Shown piece after piece: positions 10,212 to 21,620 of a stretch of 64,000 bases of DNA; position 1 is the first letter of the stretch, and each line of letters starts with the position of its first letter. This DNA comes from Marsupella aquatica (lineage: Eukaryota > Marchantiophyta). The DNA lies in NCBI GenBank assembly GCA_973895155.1, contig OZ316894.1, positions 23,560,001 through 23,624,000 on the forward strand, in the 5' to 3' direction. A program made the translations under genes and the position numbers. The notes under the pieces are model-generated. The model ran no database searches and was not told the DNA's origin. It worked only from the letters and a program-made list of their open reading frames with translations.

Positions 10212-13200
10212 TCAGGTGATATACAATACGTAACTAAGTAACATATCTACAGTCTCCGGTTTGGCTCTAACATTAATAATATCCACACAATGACTAAAGC
10301 TACTAGTAGGTAAAACTTTGGTAAGCATGTCTGCTGCATTCTCCTCTGAAGCCACCTTCTCCAGAAACATTTGTTTCGTCTCAATCACCTCACGGATGAA
10401 GTGATAACGAATGTCAATGTGCTTTGTCCTGGCATGGAACACAGGGTTCTTAGCCAGATGCAAAGCACTTTGACTGTCGCACAGCAGCACCGGTCTTGCA
10501 GGTGAAAGACCCAAATCACTCACCAATCTCCGTAGCCAGATCAGCTCCTTGGTTGCCTCACATGCCCTGGGCCCCCACTCTTAGGTAAAACGGGTCGGAC
10601 GTGAGAACGATTCAAGGGTTAGTTTAATTCATATATTGAAATAAGTTTTAGAATGGCTTGTAACTAAGGAACCCACTCTTTTATACAAATGGGTCACCAT
10701 TCACTTTCCAAATAAGGAAGAACACTTGATATTCCGCTCCCATTTGTTTTTGGGAAGGGGACCGTATAAAATCATCTCTGTCACACGGCATCATCTTAGT
10801 GGTACACATGGCATCATCTAATAGGTACACATGTCTATGCCTTTTGGTATGACGGTGTAAGTTGTGGGCGGGGTTGTGGGGTAACTTAGGGTAGGGTATG
10901 TTGAGGGGTTTAGGGTGAGTTTTTTGAACTGCCCTATGAGGAAACACATGGGGAAAATCCTTGGCCATTGGATCCGAGGGAGGGAAGATCTTTGAACAAA
11001 GAAAATGTAACTAATGAAGCCTATATAAAAATCCTCAAATCTGGACTTTATAATTATATCAAGGATATTAAGTATTGTCAAAATGTGTTTTTTTCTAAAT
11101 AAGAAGGCAAATTTTTATTGTTTCAAAAATAATAACAAGGGGTACTAGAGGGGGGTCCGTTCACAGGGGGTAGAGATTTTTTACTGGGAGTGGGGGCCCA
11201 GGGCTCACATGCAGCCATGTACTCAGCCTCAGTAGTAGACAACGCAACACAAGATTGAGTTGCCGACTTCCAGCTGATACAACCTCCACCCAGCATAAAC
11301 ACATAGCCTGTAGTAGACTTCCTGTTATCCAAGTTACCAGCATAATCTGAATCTACAAAACCTTCCAACTCTAATGTAGAGTCTGCTTTACCGTCAAATA
11401 AGATCCCACAATCTAAAGTACCTTTCAGATACCGCAAAACCCACTTCACTGCTTCCCAGTGAAGCTTACCAGGATTTGCCATAAATCTGCTCAAAATGCT
11501 AATAGCGTGGGCAATGTCAGGTCTAGTGCATATCATTGCATACATCAAACTACCCACAACACTATCATAGGGAACATGTTTCATCGCCAGTCTATCACTC
11601 TCACTAGAAGGGCAATCATTCTTTGAGAGTTTAAAGTGGGAGGCCAATGGAGCACCAACTGGTTTTGCATTCTCCATTCCATACTTGGCAAGTACCTTCT
11701 CCAAATACTACCTCTGAGAACCATAATTGCCTTTGCTCCCTGTCATGATGAATCTCCATCCCTAGTATCTTCTTGGCCTGACCCAAGTCCTTCATTGAAA
11801 ACTCCTTCCTCAGCATTGCTTTCAGATGGGCAACATCAGACTTATTCTCAGCCAGGATCAGCATGTCATCCACATACAATGCCAGCACAATGTAACCAAA
11901 ACGTGAGTAATTCTCCACCTCCTTCATGTAAATACAACAATCATGTTCACTTCGTGTGAACCCCTGGGGTAACATGAAGGAATCAAAATGCTTATTCCAC
12001 TATCTGGGACTCTGCTTCAATCCGTATAACGAGCGCAAGAGCTTACACACCAAGTGTCTCGTCTTCTCATCAATAAAACCTAGAGGCTGAGTCATATAAA
12101 TCTCCACATCAAGCAATCCATGCAGGAAAGCAATAATTACATCCATCTGATCTAACTCAAGATCATAGAATGCCACAATCGCAAGTAAAACACGGATAGT
12201 AGCGAGTTTGACAACTGGTGAGAAAATCTCCGTGTAGTCCAAGCCCTCCTTCTGGGTGTACCCTTTGGCCACAAGGCGTGCCTTGTAAGTGCCATCCTGC
12301 TTCCTCTTGTACAACCATCTACACGGAACCAGTGTTTTCCCGCGAGGCATGTCAGTTAAGCGCCAAGTTGAATTCTTCTTCAAAGAATTCATCTCCTTCA
12401 ACATCGCCTCCAACCACTTATCCTTCTCTGGAGAGGCCATAGCTTCTTCATAGCTAGAGGGGTCTCCATCTTCAGTAAGCAAAACAACACCGGGATCATC
12501 GTCATGTTCAACAACGTGAACACGAGGATCTGCAAAACCAAATCTATGAGGGGGTTGGCCAAAATTGGCCTTGGTGGAGCACCTTGGTTGAGGAATTGCT
12601 CCTCTACCAGAGGGACCAGCAGCTTCCTCATCACCACCAAGCTCCACCGTAGTGGGTTCCTCCACCTGTTCCTTCTGAATATCCCCGGGTCTTGACAACC
12701 ATTCTTCGTCAAAAACAACATTTCTGCTCACAACTGCCTTGCAATCGACAGGATCCCACAATTTATAGCCCTTCTGCCCAGGACTAAAGCCTAGAAAAAT
12801 ACATTTCTTAGACTTGGGATCCAACTTAGACCTGTGTGTCTGCTCAATGTGAACATAGGCAGCACAACCAAAAACTCGGAGTCTAGAGTAATCAGCAGGT
12901 CTCTTATACCACAACTCAAATGGAGTCTGCATCAACTTACTACTATGCGGTGACAGATTGTAGACGTATGCAGCTTGGTTGACAGCTTCAGCCCAAAAGT
13001 TGTTGGGCAACTTGGACTTACATAGCATGCTGCATGCTTTCTCCAGTAATGTCCGATTCAACCGTTCTGCAACTCCATTCTGCTGTGGGGTCTCCGTACA
13101 GTGTAATGACGCTTGAGGCCAAGGTCCCGACCAAATTGATCAAACTCATTGGACTTATACTCGCCACCGTTATCGGACCGAACACATTTCAACTCCTTCC

Positions 13201-14203
13201 CAGTTTGTAGCTCTACCATGGCTTTCCACTCCTTGAAAATCTCAAAGACTTGAGACTTCTCCTTCATGTAGTACAACCAGCACATTCGAGAGTAATCATC
13301 TACAAATGTCACAAAATATCTGGCTCCACCCAACGACGGCTCCGGTGCTGGACCCCAAACATCTGAATGTACATACTCAAGAATCTCATGAGAATGGTAT
13401 GAACTAGAACTGAAACTCACTCTCCTCTGCTTGCCGAAGATACAATCTTCACAGAAAGAGAGTTTACCAGATTGAGCGCCTTGCAGCAATTCTCTGTTTG
13501 CCAAGGCTGCCAATCCTTTACCACTCAGTTGCCCCAACCGTGCATGCCACAAATCTATGGCTTGTGTGCGACCAGATGTTGAGGGTGCTTCAATTGAAGC
13601 AACTGTAGATGATTCTATAGCAGATGTTGTCGTTGCATCCGAACTTTCCACCACAGAATCCACATGCTCCACTCTAGGAGCAATGACATCTCCTTCCAAG
13701 ATGTACAGATTATTCTGCCCTAGCGCCTTAATCAAAGATACATCATCTTTGACGACAAAGAGCGCACCATCACGTGCGGTGAAATGAGATCCACCAACTT
13801 CCAAAGCACCAAGAGAAATCAAATTCTTAGAGATGTCTGGTATGTGTCTGACTTGCGTCAGTGCTCGCACAACACCATCAAACATCCAGAATTTGATAGT
13901 CCCCATGCCAACAATCGCACATCGGACTCCATTTCCGATTTCCACAATACCGGTACAAGGTTGGTAAGTGGAGAAATACGATTGCGTTGGACACACGTGA
14001 TAAGAGGAACCCGAATCCAACATCCATTTATTGTCATACACTGAATTCACAGCACCAATACATAGCACTTCAGCAACATCCTCATTGTCAGCAATCACAA
14101 TACCAGCTGACGATGAGGACGCACCATTGGAAGCAGGACGCTTCTGCTTCGACAGAGAAGGACAATTCCACTTGGTGTGGCCCTTCTCATGGCAATGCCA
14201 ACA
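10212..14203 (-). pseudogene. Copia 1 pol (protease-integrase-RT-RNase H), broken
   Basis: Domains in minus-strand order: a nucleocapsid zinc knuckle CWHCHEKGHTKWNC just after the gag stop (about 14203-14162); protease with WMLDSGSSYHVC (about 14010); GAG-pre-integrase LWHARLGQLS; integrase core with HSDVWGP, DDYSR and SDNGGEY; RT with KARLVAKGYTQ and LYVDD; RNase H with DSDYAG, STTEAEY and CDSQSALH. Breaks seen: a 1-base frameshift in the integrase near 13095, an in-frame TAG near 11998, a frameshift plus TAG near 11705-11715, and an inserted DNA transposon at 10565-11203 inside RNase H. Protease, integrase, RT and RNase H would normally act within virus-like particles in the cytoplasm and nucleus. 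Confidence 0.9.
10565..11203. mobile_element. Nested non-autonomous DNA transposon, 16-bp TIRs, 8-bp target duplication (hAT-like?)
   Basis: Perfect inverted ends CCCTGGGCCCCCACTC at 10565-10580 and its complement at 11188-11203 bound a 639-bp element. CTCACATG stands directly outside both ends (10557-10564 and 11204-11211), an 8-bp target duplication. Removing the element and one duplication copy rejoins the host Copia RNase H frame between EYMAACE and ATKELIW, which confirms the boundaries. The interior has no transposase; its longest open frames are motif-free. An 8-bp duplication suggests the hAT superfamily, although the terminal bases are not the usual CAGGG; the family is therefore only inferred. 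Confidence 0.9.
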
Positions 14204-14905
14204 CTAAAATTTCTTACTACGGGACTTAGATTTAGATCTACTGTGTGATTTAGATCTAGACTGATCCATAGTATGCTCCGTCGATCTGCCACTAACCACT
14301 AAGGCAGTAGAGTCATTGTCACGGCCAGAAAGTTGTTGCTTGCCCCATTCTGCAAGAATGGTAGCCTTTATCTCATCCAGCTTCAACGTAGACTTGTCAT
14401 GTGTGATGACCGTCACCAACGTCGAATAGCTCTGAGGAAGCGATATCAACAAATGCATTGCAAGATACTCATCGGTCAACTTGTCTCCCGCCGTGGTCAC
14501 CTCGTGCACAATCTCATCGAAGAGACTGAGGTGATCACGCATGTTGCCACCATCCTTCAACTTCAACCTGAACAGCCGCTCCAAGTGATAAATGCGAGTA
14601 GTCAATGAAGTACTCTGGTATAGCTGAGTAAGCATATCCCAAATCTTCTTGGCATTCCGATCCATCCCCAACACGTTCTTGAGAATGTTGTTTGCCAAGA
14701 ACAACTCAATTGTGCTACACGCCTGCATCGACATGTCCTCCCACTCCTCATCTGTTAGATTCGAGGGTTTCACTCCAGCGAGGGTCTTCTTAAGACCTTG
14801 CTGGATCAACACATTGGTCACCTTTCGAGCCCAGAGGCTGAAGCTGACCTTCCCGTCAAACTTCTCCACCTCAAACTTTGGCGCCGCAAGCTTTCTTGAA
14901 GTCAT
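14204..14905 (-). CDS. Copia 1 gag (capsid-like) up to an amber codon
   Basis: The frame reads MTSRKLAAPKFEVEKFDGKV from the Met at 14905; an upstream Met at 14953 is also in frame. It continues with the copia-type gag region (LYQSTSLTTRIYHLERLF, then LSLFDEIVHEV and LLISLPQSYSTLV) to a Ser/Arg-Lys-rich tail (SRSKSHSRSKSKSRSKKF). It stops at TAG (14204-14206) immediately before the zinc knuckle, which is in the same frame. Copia Gag proteins form the particle shell and normally include the knuckle, so the stop separates capsid from RNA-binding domain. Either a decay mutation or, less likely, a readthrough point. Confidence 0.85.
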   Translation of the reverse strand: MTSRKLAAPKFEVEKFDGKVSFSLWARKVTNVLIQQGLKKTLAGVKPSNLTDEEWEDMSMQACSTIELFLANNILKNVLGMDRNAKKIWDMLTQLYQSTSLTTRIYHLERLFRLKLKDGGNMRDHLSLFDEIVHEVTTAGDKLTDEYLAMHLLISLPQSYSTLVTVITHDKSTLKLDEIKATILAEWGKQQLSGRDNDSTALVVSGRSTEHTMDQSRSKSHSRSKSKSRSKKF

Positions 14906-14953
14906 TGATGCTGCTACAAACACACAGGAAACACACAACCAAAATACCTCCAC

Positions 14954-16528
14954 CCAAATTCACCAAAAAATGAAAGTTGGCGAAAATGGAAATGGAATGT
15001 ACCGCCGCGTAGCCTGCAAGGTACACTGCCAAGATCTGAAAACTATTTGACGAAAAACTTTTTCAGCGAAAACTTATTCAACCTGGACCGGAGGTGGGTC
15101 AAAATGGCTGTTTTGACCCCCGTCGGGTATCTTAGGTCCTGAAAAAATTCCGCAATAGCAACACACAAATCGACTTCACTAGCCCGTGCTCAACTCCCTT
15201 GAGTATCCCCTTGCAAAGTGTCGCAGAAAAATTCTGCTTTGACGACCGCCAAAATTGAAAATTTCAGGCAAAAATCAGCTCTCTGGAAAAGTATCTTTTC
15301 CAGGGAATCAAAGTACAGTCGAAATGTACAGCAGAAGGAACGTGGAGTTGACACCTGTCCGCCTTGGAAGGAAGAGAAATCGCGAAAAGAAAAGGAAAGG
15401 AACAAATTAAAAAAGACAATGAGTACTAAGGATGAGCGTTTGTCCCCGCCCCCCAACCTCAAAAATTTCTTTTAGAAAAAACTTACTGCCTTGCCCCTTC
15501 GACCCTCCTTGTCTAGCCCTTCACAGCCTGGGTACAAAAATACAGCTTCCAAGGGCAGAGAGCATGTATGCTCCCCCGCCCTTCCTTAGTGCCACACAAG
15601 CTTGGGCCTTAGGTACAAGCGTACCTGCCCTTCCTTAAATGAAAATTCCCCACATTTGGGCCTTCCAAGCACTTTGGAAAAAAAATAATGATGCTTTGTA
15701 CTTTGTACCACCTACACACCTGCAGTACCTTCTTTTCTGATGTCAAATGAAAACTCCATGGGAAAGAAACTCTATGCTTCCTATCCCCTTTATGGACTGT
15801 TGTACTTGCAAGTACAACTGTACCTGTTATGTGCAACTACTGCACACAGTACCTCCATACTTGGGAAATGATGGGTCCCCTCGTACCTTTGTACCTGCGT
15901 ATAGGGTACAGGCCTAATCAAGGCCTCTCATACCCCCTCTGGCCTCGTATTGCCCTAATACTCATGCACAAGCTCGTACTTGTAGTCGCCCCCTCCTGTA
16001 CTGCACTTTAGTGTATATACGCACACGATGAGCGTGCGCGCCGCCGCAAATTAGTGCGGTGCGGCAATTCACACAACGAAGAACGACAAGAAAAATGGCA
16101 ACAATCCGGTTCCCCGTATCCAAGTATTCAATAAGCTAAACGGTCCCACATACCCCACAGGACCCACAAAAATGTGACATAAGCCATAGCCAAGAGCGTT
16201 AAGCTCTAAAGAGCAAACTCAAATTGAGATTACTTTGCACTCTAATGACGAAACATCCTGAAAATTTTGCCAAGATATAGTGCTCGCCAATGCGCACGAG
16301 TAATCGTTGGACTGTCCTCATGACAGTACTCCAAAGAACAGAGACACGTCCGACACTCCACGATGAAGCTTCAATCGGGAAACTGTCACCGCTTTCAAAC
16401 ACAAAACCTCCAACGAAAAACGACCAGTGAAACGATCACGCAACCGTCGTTGACGATTCAATCTTTCACCCCGATCCAGCACACAAACGCTCTCACCACT
16501 GCCCAGGCCACCAAACCACGAACACGAA
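14954..16528 (-). other. Copia 1 untranslated leader, unusually long
   Basis: About 1.6 kb separates the primer-binding site from gag, longer than the leader of most copia elements I know of. It has no retroviral motif. The part 15600-16015 is notably rich in GTAC tetramers, often as GTACCT or GTACTT, and CCTTCC runs. The leader would hold the packaging signal; the GTAC-rich portion could be captured host sequence or a cis element. Confidence 0.6.
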
Positions 16529-16540
16529 GCTCTGATACCA
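16529..16540 (-). promoter_or_regulatory. Primer-binding site (initiator tRNA-Met type) of Copia 1
   Basis: On the minus strand TGGTATCAGAGC lies two bases downstream of the 5' LTR. This is the 12-nt complement of the initiator methionine tRNA 3' end used by most plant Copia elements to prime minus-strand DNA synthesis. Confidence 0.95.
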
Positions 16541-16542
16541 CT

Positions 16543-16836
16543 TGTAAGAAACCGTCAGCTCCGGACTAGACAGCAATGCGGAAACATGAGAGACACTCAA
16601 TCAGACGCTACACCGACGAGACACCCCGAGTGAAGAAACTCCTGAAGGCTCAATAGCAAATGAGAGTACATGTGAAGAATGAGGGAGAGAGTAGTCTCCC
16701 TCCAGCCTATACCCCCCAAGGGGGCCAAGATGAGTGGGCCTAAACAAAGTGGATCTTATCCTAATGTAATCTAGGGTTAACTAACCCTAGTAAGGCCAAA
16801 ATAAACTAAGTCAGGAACTCGAGTCAATTCCTAACA
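16543..16836 (-). repeat. 5' LTR of Copia 1
   Basis: 294 bp, 97.6% identical to the partner at 9886-10179, followed on the plus strand by the TAAAG target duplication. It would carry the promoter and RNA start of the element. Confidence 0.95.
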
Positions 16837-16841
16837 TAAAG

Positions 16842-18100
16842 CTAGTCAGAAGAAAGGAAAAGAGAAGCAACAGGGAAGTGGAAGCACAAAACTAATGCAC
16901 AGTGGAGACTTGATGAAGAGAAACATTTGATGGATCTATGTCCTGTATTAATTGCACGTGAGCCCTGCTTGTCAAGTAAATGGGGCCAGTGCTGGGCAAG
17001 GAAAGCTCACATGGAGGCCCAGCTAGAAGTGCTCCCCTCACTTTGAAGGGTATTAATTTGTTCCATTGGACTAAAGGAGGATGATACCTTATTTAAACTA
17101 ATAGAGCCCAACGTTCCATCCAAAACCTCCCAGTTTTCTCTCGTTTGTTCCTAGTTTATGGGGTGTAAACAAGGGTGAAACTTATGCAGGTCCCTTGACT
17201 GGTTCACCTATGAATATATGGTGCGAGTAGGCCTACTAAATCCCTTTCAAAGGAAGTAGAAGCTCAAAAGAAAGTATGAATCATGTTAGTATTGATATCT
17301 ATGTGGAGGATGATAACTCATGTAATGACATCATGTTGCACCTTTTGAACCTCTTAATTACTTGCTTCTCGCTACTCTGAAGTACTTCCATAAATGAACT
17401 AAACCCGCTTTACTTTGATATCACATGATGCGGGGACTCTTTGGGACTGACCCCTCCAAGCGCAGTCCATAGCAGGCTGCACTCATGGACAACTTCCTAA
17501 CCTGGTCCATCTGGGCTTAGACTTTGGCCACCTGTGGCTTATTGAAAACAAAAATAAACTTTAAAATCACATTAAATAGTCGAGCCTGGAGTCACACAAT
17601 ATTAAAATTATATTTTACTGTCATATTCTATGTTTGCTTTAATATTATTATCGCAATATTATTTCAGAAACAGGAAATTAATGACACTTTCAATAGAACC
17701 ACAGACAAAAGCTTCTTTTGCTAGCCACAGTTTATTTTAGTATCATTACGAGATGGTGTAAATAGGATAAGGTCATCCTTTTTCTGCTACCTAAATAGTT
17801 TTGTTTGTGCTGGTTGCCTAAAGACATCTTGGATGCCTTGCATGAACTTCTGGAGTAACTTATCTATAGCAGTTCATGCAACTAAGGCATCCAAGATGTA
17901 TTTCTGACACTCAACACAAACAGTTGAGGCCAAGTAAAAGGGGAAAGACAAAGAGGCTGTGTAGCCACATCCTTTTTTTCTTCCCCCTTCCATTGGGCTG
18001 GGAAAAAAATGGGGGTGAGGCCAATTAAAGTTGTTGTTTCTTTCCTCCTTTCAGATTGGAGGTGAGAAATTCTAAGAGTTTTCATAGCCAGGCATGATAT
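16842..18100. other. Intergenic stretch between Copia insertions
   Basis: No coding region found; open frames are short and motif-free. It contains an inverted repeat (17825-17898) annotated separately, and otherwise nothing I can name. Confidence 0.6.
17825..17898. repeat. Short hairpin, 24-bp arms with a 4-nt bulge
   Basis: The left arm 17825-17848 (CATCTTGGATGCCTT then GCATGAACT) is the complement of 17871-17898 except for four extra bases (AACT region) in the right arm; the loop is 22 nt. Size and near-perfect pairing are like a small-RNA precursor, but it could equally be a relic of a small transposon. I know no plant miRNA with this sequence. Confidence 0.55.
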
Positions 18101-18443
18101 TGTTGAGCATAGACGACACTCGTAACGGTAAGCACATGACACATCCAATGCGCAAGTAGTCGACACAAGAGATACGTGGTTCACCTCCTTGAGGCTACGT
18201 CCACGAGAACACACAAGAGAGCTTTACTGAACTCTAAACCCGTTGGCCTTACCAAGTCTCTACAATGTAAGCTCTCCTCATCTCTCAAGTGGCCCCATAA
18301 TAATGAGCCTAAGTTCCACTTATCCAAGCAAACACCGCTTGGCATATAGTGTGCATCTTAGTTAACCTAACCACATCTCCGACTACGGTTAGTCTAACTA
18401 TGGTTACATGTCGTAACCCTAGACCTTGAGTAAATATCTAACA
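18101..18443 (-). repeat. 3' LTR of Copia 2
   Basis: 343 bp with TG...CA ends; the inner 231 bp (18213-18443) are repeated at 21621-21851. Its CGTGGACGTAGCCT and GTGTCGACTAC stretches resemble the solo LTR at 26004-26332, so the two belong to related families. Confidence 0.9.
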
Positions 18444-18620
18444 ATCTCCCCCTTGACTTTGGTCTAGGGGAGGGTAATACTGCTAACCTATATGATTCCT
18501 CAGCGGGAAGTTCTGGACGGAAACCAACATGGTTTCCTCTCTAACTAGAGCAAACCAGAACTAAGCCGTAGCCTATTACTAGGAGTGAAGAAGAGCATAT
18601 ATCAGTAATTATAGCAACTG

Positions 18621-21598
18621 TTAAGAAAAACCCTTGTGACGCAATTGCAAAACCTGCAGCACATCACGATGTCTAGATAAACTTTCCAAAGGAATCACTT
18701 TGGTAAATGCGTCAACTGGGTTGAGTTTATCGTCTATCTTGACTAGCTCAAACAAATTATCAGACACAGCCTGCCTGATAAAATGGTACCTGACGTTTAT
18801 GTGCTTCACTCTACTGTCCATCACCTGGTTCACAGCAAGGTGGAGCGCACTTTGACTATCACAATGGAGCTTCACATTCCCCTGTGGCAATCCCATTTCA
18901 GTGATAAGTCTATCCAACCAAATTTCTTCCTTCGTTGCTTCCGCTACTGCAACATACTCTGCTTCTGTAGTAGACTGAGCAATACACTTCTGCAAAGTAG
19001 ACCTCCAACTTATGCATCCACCGCCAAGTGTGAACACGTACCCTGTTGTTGATCTCCTTCGGTCCGGATCTTGTCCATAGTCAGAATCTACATAGCCAAT
19101 CAATGATCTTGCATTATTTGCATTTGCATCAAATAAAAGACCATGATCCACGGTACCCTTCAAGTACCTGATAATCCACTTCACTGCTTCCCAATGTACC
19201 TTCCCTGGATTCGACATGTACTTGCTTACCTTGCCCATAGCCATGGCAAGATCAGGTCTAGTGCAAGTCATCAAATACATGAGACTTCCCACTGCCTTAT
19301 CATCAGGAACCTTTGACATCAGCCCCTTCTCTGTTGCATTTGTGGGACAAAAAGCTGATGACAATTTGAAGTGTGAAGCCAAAGGGGTACTTACTGGCTT
19401 ACTATCCCCCATGTTGAACCTTGCAATTACCTTCCTTGCATAACTGCTTTGTGTCAACCATAGCTTATCAGCCTCCAAGTCCCTAGTGATCTCCATACCC
19501 AAAATCCTTTTAGTTGGCCCTAAGTCCTTCATCTTAAACTCTGCACTTAGTAGTGCCTTGAGCTTAACAATCTTAGACCTATCCTTGGCCGCAATAAGTA
19601 TGTCATCCACATAAAGTACTAAAACAATGAACCCCAAAGACAACATTTTTTACCGGTTTCAAATATACACAAGGGTCAAACACACTCCTATGAAAACCTT
19701 GTGACCGAATCCAATAGTCAAACCGCTTATTCCACTGTCTTGGTGACTGCTTCAACCAGTCACCAAGATTTTAGCAATCTGCAAACCAGTTTCTCTTGTC
19801 CTCTCTTCACAAAACCTAGCGGCTGTCTCATGAAGATCACCTCTTCCAAGGTGTCATAGAGGAAAGGTGTGACAACATCCATCTGATCTAGCAGCAGACC
19901 AAACATTACAACAAGCACACACAATAGCCGTATTGTAGAGTACTTAGCAACTGGTGAGAAAACCTCATTGTAATCCATACCTTTCTCTTGTATGAATCTC
20001 TTTGCTACCAACCTAGCCTTGTAGACCTTCGATCCACCTCCTGTGGAATTATCCTTCAGCTTGTAAAAATCCACTTGTTGTCCACCACTTGCTGACCCTT
20101 AGGCAGCTTAACAAGCTCCCAAGTTTTGTTGTCCTTCAGTGACTGCATCTCCGTTTGCATTGCTGCAGTCCACTCTTGCTTCTCCTTTGAAGCACTTGCC
20201 TCATGAAATGAAGAAGGTTCCCCTTCTTCAAAAACCAACGCATCACCCTCATCATCAGCCGAAAAATCATTCTCTTGCAATTGAGATGAATCAACCCACT
20301 GTCCATACCTAGGAGGAGCGCGTACAGTGCGACCAGATGCCGAGACCAGATGTTCTTCTAGCCGATGACTCTGGTTGAATTATATCTACTGGTACGATTT
20401 GAAGCTCAGCAGCATCCACTTGCTGCTCACCAACATAAATAAACTCCTCTTGTTCCTCTGGCACAGGAACCAGCTCCATGCTTGGAGCACCTCCTTCTCT
20501 CTGATCATGCACTTCATGATCAATCTCCCCCTCAACGAGATCCGGGATAGGAGATTTTCCTTTGTCAGTACGGGAGACCTGAGTATTCTCCCCCTCCTTC
20601 AATAATCTGGATTCATTGAAGGAAACATCCCTACTGACAATAAGCTTACAGGCAATAGGATCTCATAGCCTGTAGGCCTTCACACCACTCTGATACCCAA
20701 GAAAAATACATTTCTTGGACGTAGGATCCAACTTGGTCCTATTCTGCTTTGGTGTGAGAGCATATGCATCACTTCCAAAAACTACCAAGCCATGATAGTC
20801 TGCTTGCCGCTTATAACGTATTTCAAATGGCGTTTTGAAATTGATTGCACTAGAAGGAGAAAGATTTACCAAATAAGCTGCAGTATTAACAGCTTCTGCC
20901 CAAAATTCCTGTGGTAAACCTGATTGGCTCAGCATACTCCGTGATCGCTCTAATAATGTTCGATTGAGCCTCTCAGCGACACCATTCTGCTGCGGAGTAT
21001 AAACTGTGGTGAGATGGCGAGTTATCCCCTGTTCTGCACAATACTCTTCAAATTCTATTGAAGTGTACTCCTTGCCGTTGTCTGACCTCAGACTCTTCAC
21101 CCTTGTATCCAAACACTTAACCGTGTTTCCTGTTTGATTCTCCACTTGGATCTTCCACTTTGTAAAAATGGACAAGACATCAAACTTATGTGTTATAAAA
21201 TAAATCCATACAAATCTCGAGTAATCGTCAATGAAGGATACATAGTACAATTTTCCAAAATGTGAGGGAGTCGGGGATGGTCCCCACACGTCACTATATA
21301 TGTACTCATGAACCGCTTTGGAATGATGAGTTCCAACACCGAAAGCATGACGATGCTGCTTTCCAAAAATGCAATGCTCACAGAATTCCAATTTACAAGA
21401 TTGCAAATCAGAAATGAGTCCATTCTTCCGCAAGATAGCCAAGCCCTTCTCACTCATGTGGCCTAGCCGTGAATGCCACAGTTGAGTCATTTCCTCGTGA
21501 GACTTGGTTACATTGGCCTCTCCACATACTGTATTGCCCTGCAGCACATACAAATTTTTTTGTCTGCTCCCCTTCAAAATCACTGTCTCTCCTGACAT
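18621..21598 (-). pseudogene. Copia 2 pol remnant (integrase-RT-RNase H)
   Basis: Pre-integrase (LWHSRLGHMSEKGL) and integrase (YSDVWGPSP, DDYSRFVW, SDNGKEY, YTPQQNGVAERLNRT) are readable at 21598-20663, where an in-frame TGA interrupts. Fragments in shifting frames follow (20602-20056), then RT (ARLVAKRF...DYNEVFSPVAKYSTIR at 20074-19760), and a long intact segment 19646-18621 with LYVDDIL, TRPDLAMAMGKV and RNase H motifs (GYVDSDYG, STTEAEY, CDSQSALHLA). Several frameshifts and the missing N-terminal half make it a pseudogene. Confidence 0.9.
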
Positions 21599-21620
21599 GA
21601 CTTGAAGTTCACCATCAACT

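Larger units (their letters stand above)
9886..16836 (-). mobile_element. Ty1/copia LTR retrotransposon 1 (complete insertion, decayed coding region)
   Basis: A 6951-bp minus-strand insertion bounded by 294-bp LTRs (9886-10179 and 16543-16836) that begin TG and end CA. TAAAG stands immediately outside both ends (9881-9885 and 16837-16841), a 5-bp target duplication as expected for Copia. The LTRs differ at seven positions (about 2.4%), all transitions. Order along the minus strand is 5' LTR, primer-binding site, a leader of about 1.6 kb, gag, protease, integrase, reverse transcriptase, RNase H, polypurine tract and 3' LTR: integrase before RT is the Copia order. The coding region has nonsense and frameshift changes and a nested DNA transposon, so the copy is not autonomous now. 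Confidence 0.95.

Noticed and set aside
10681-11081. Two minus-strand open frames of about 90 codons
   Set aside because: They lie within the nested non-autonomous transposon and show no transposase feature.
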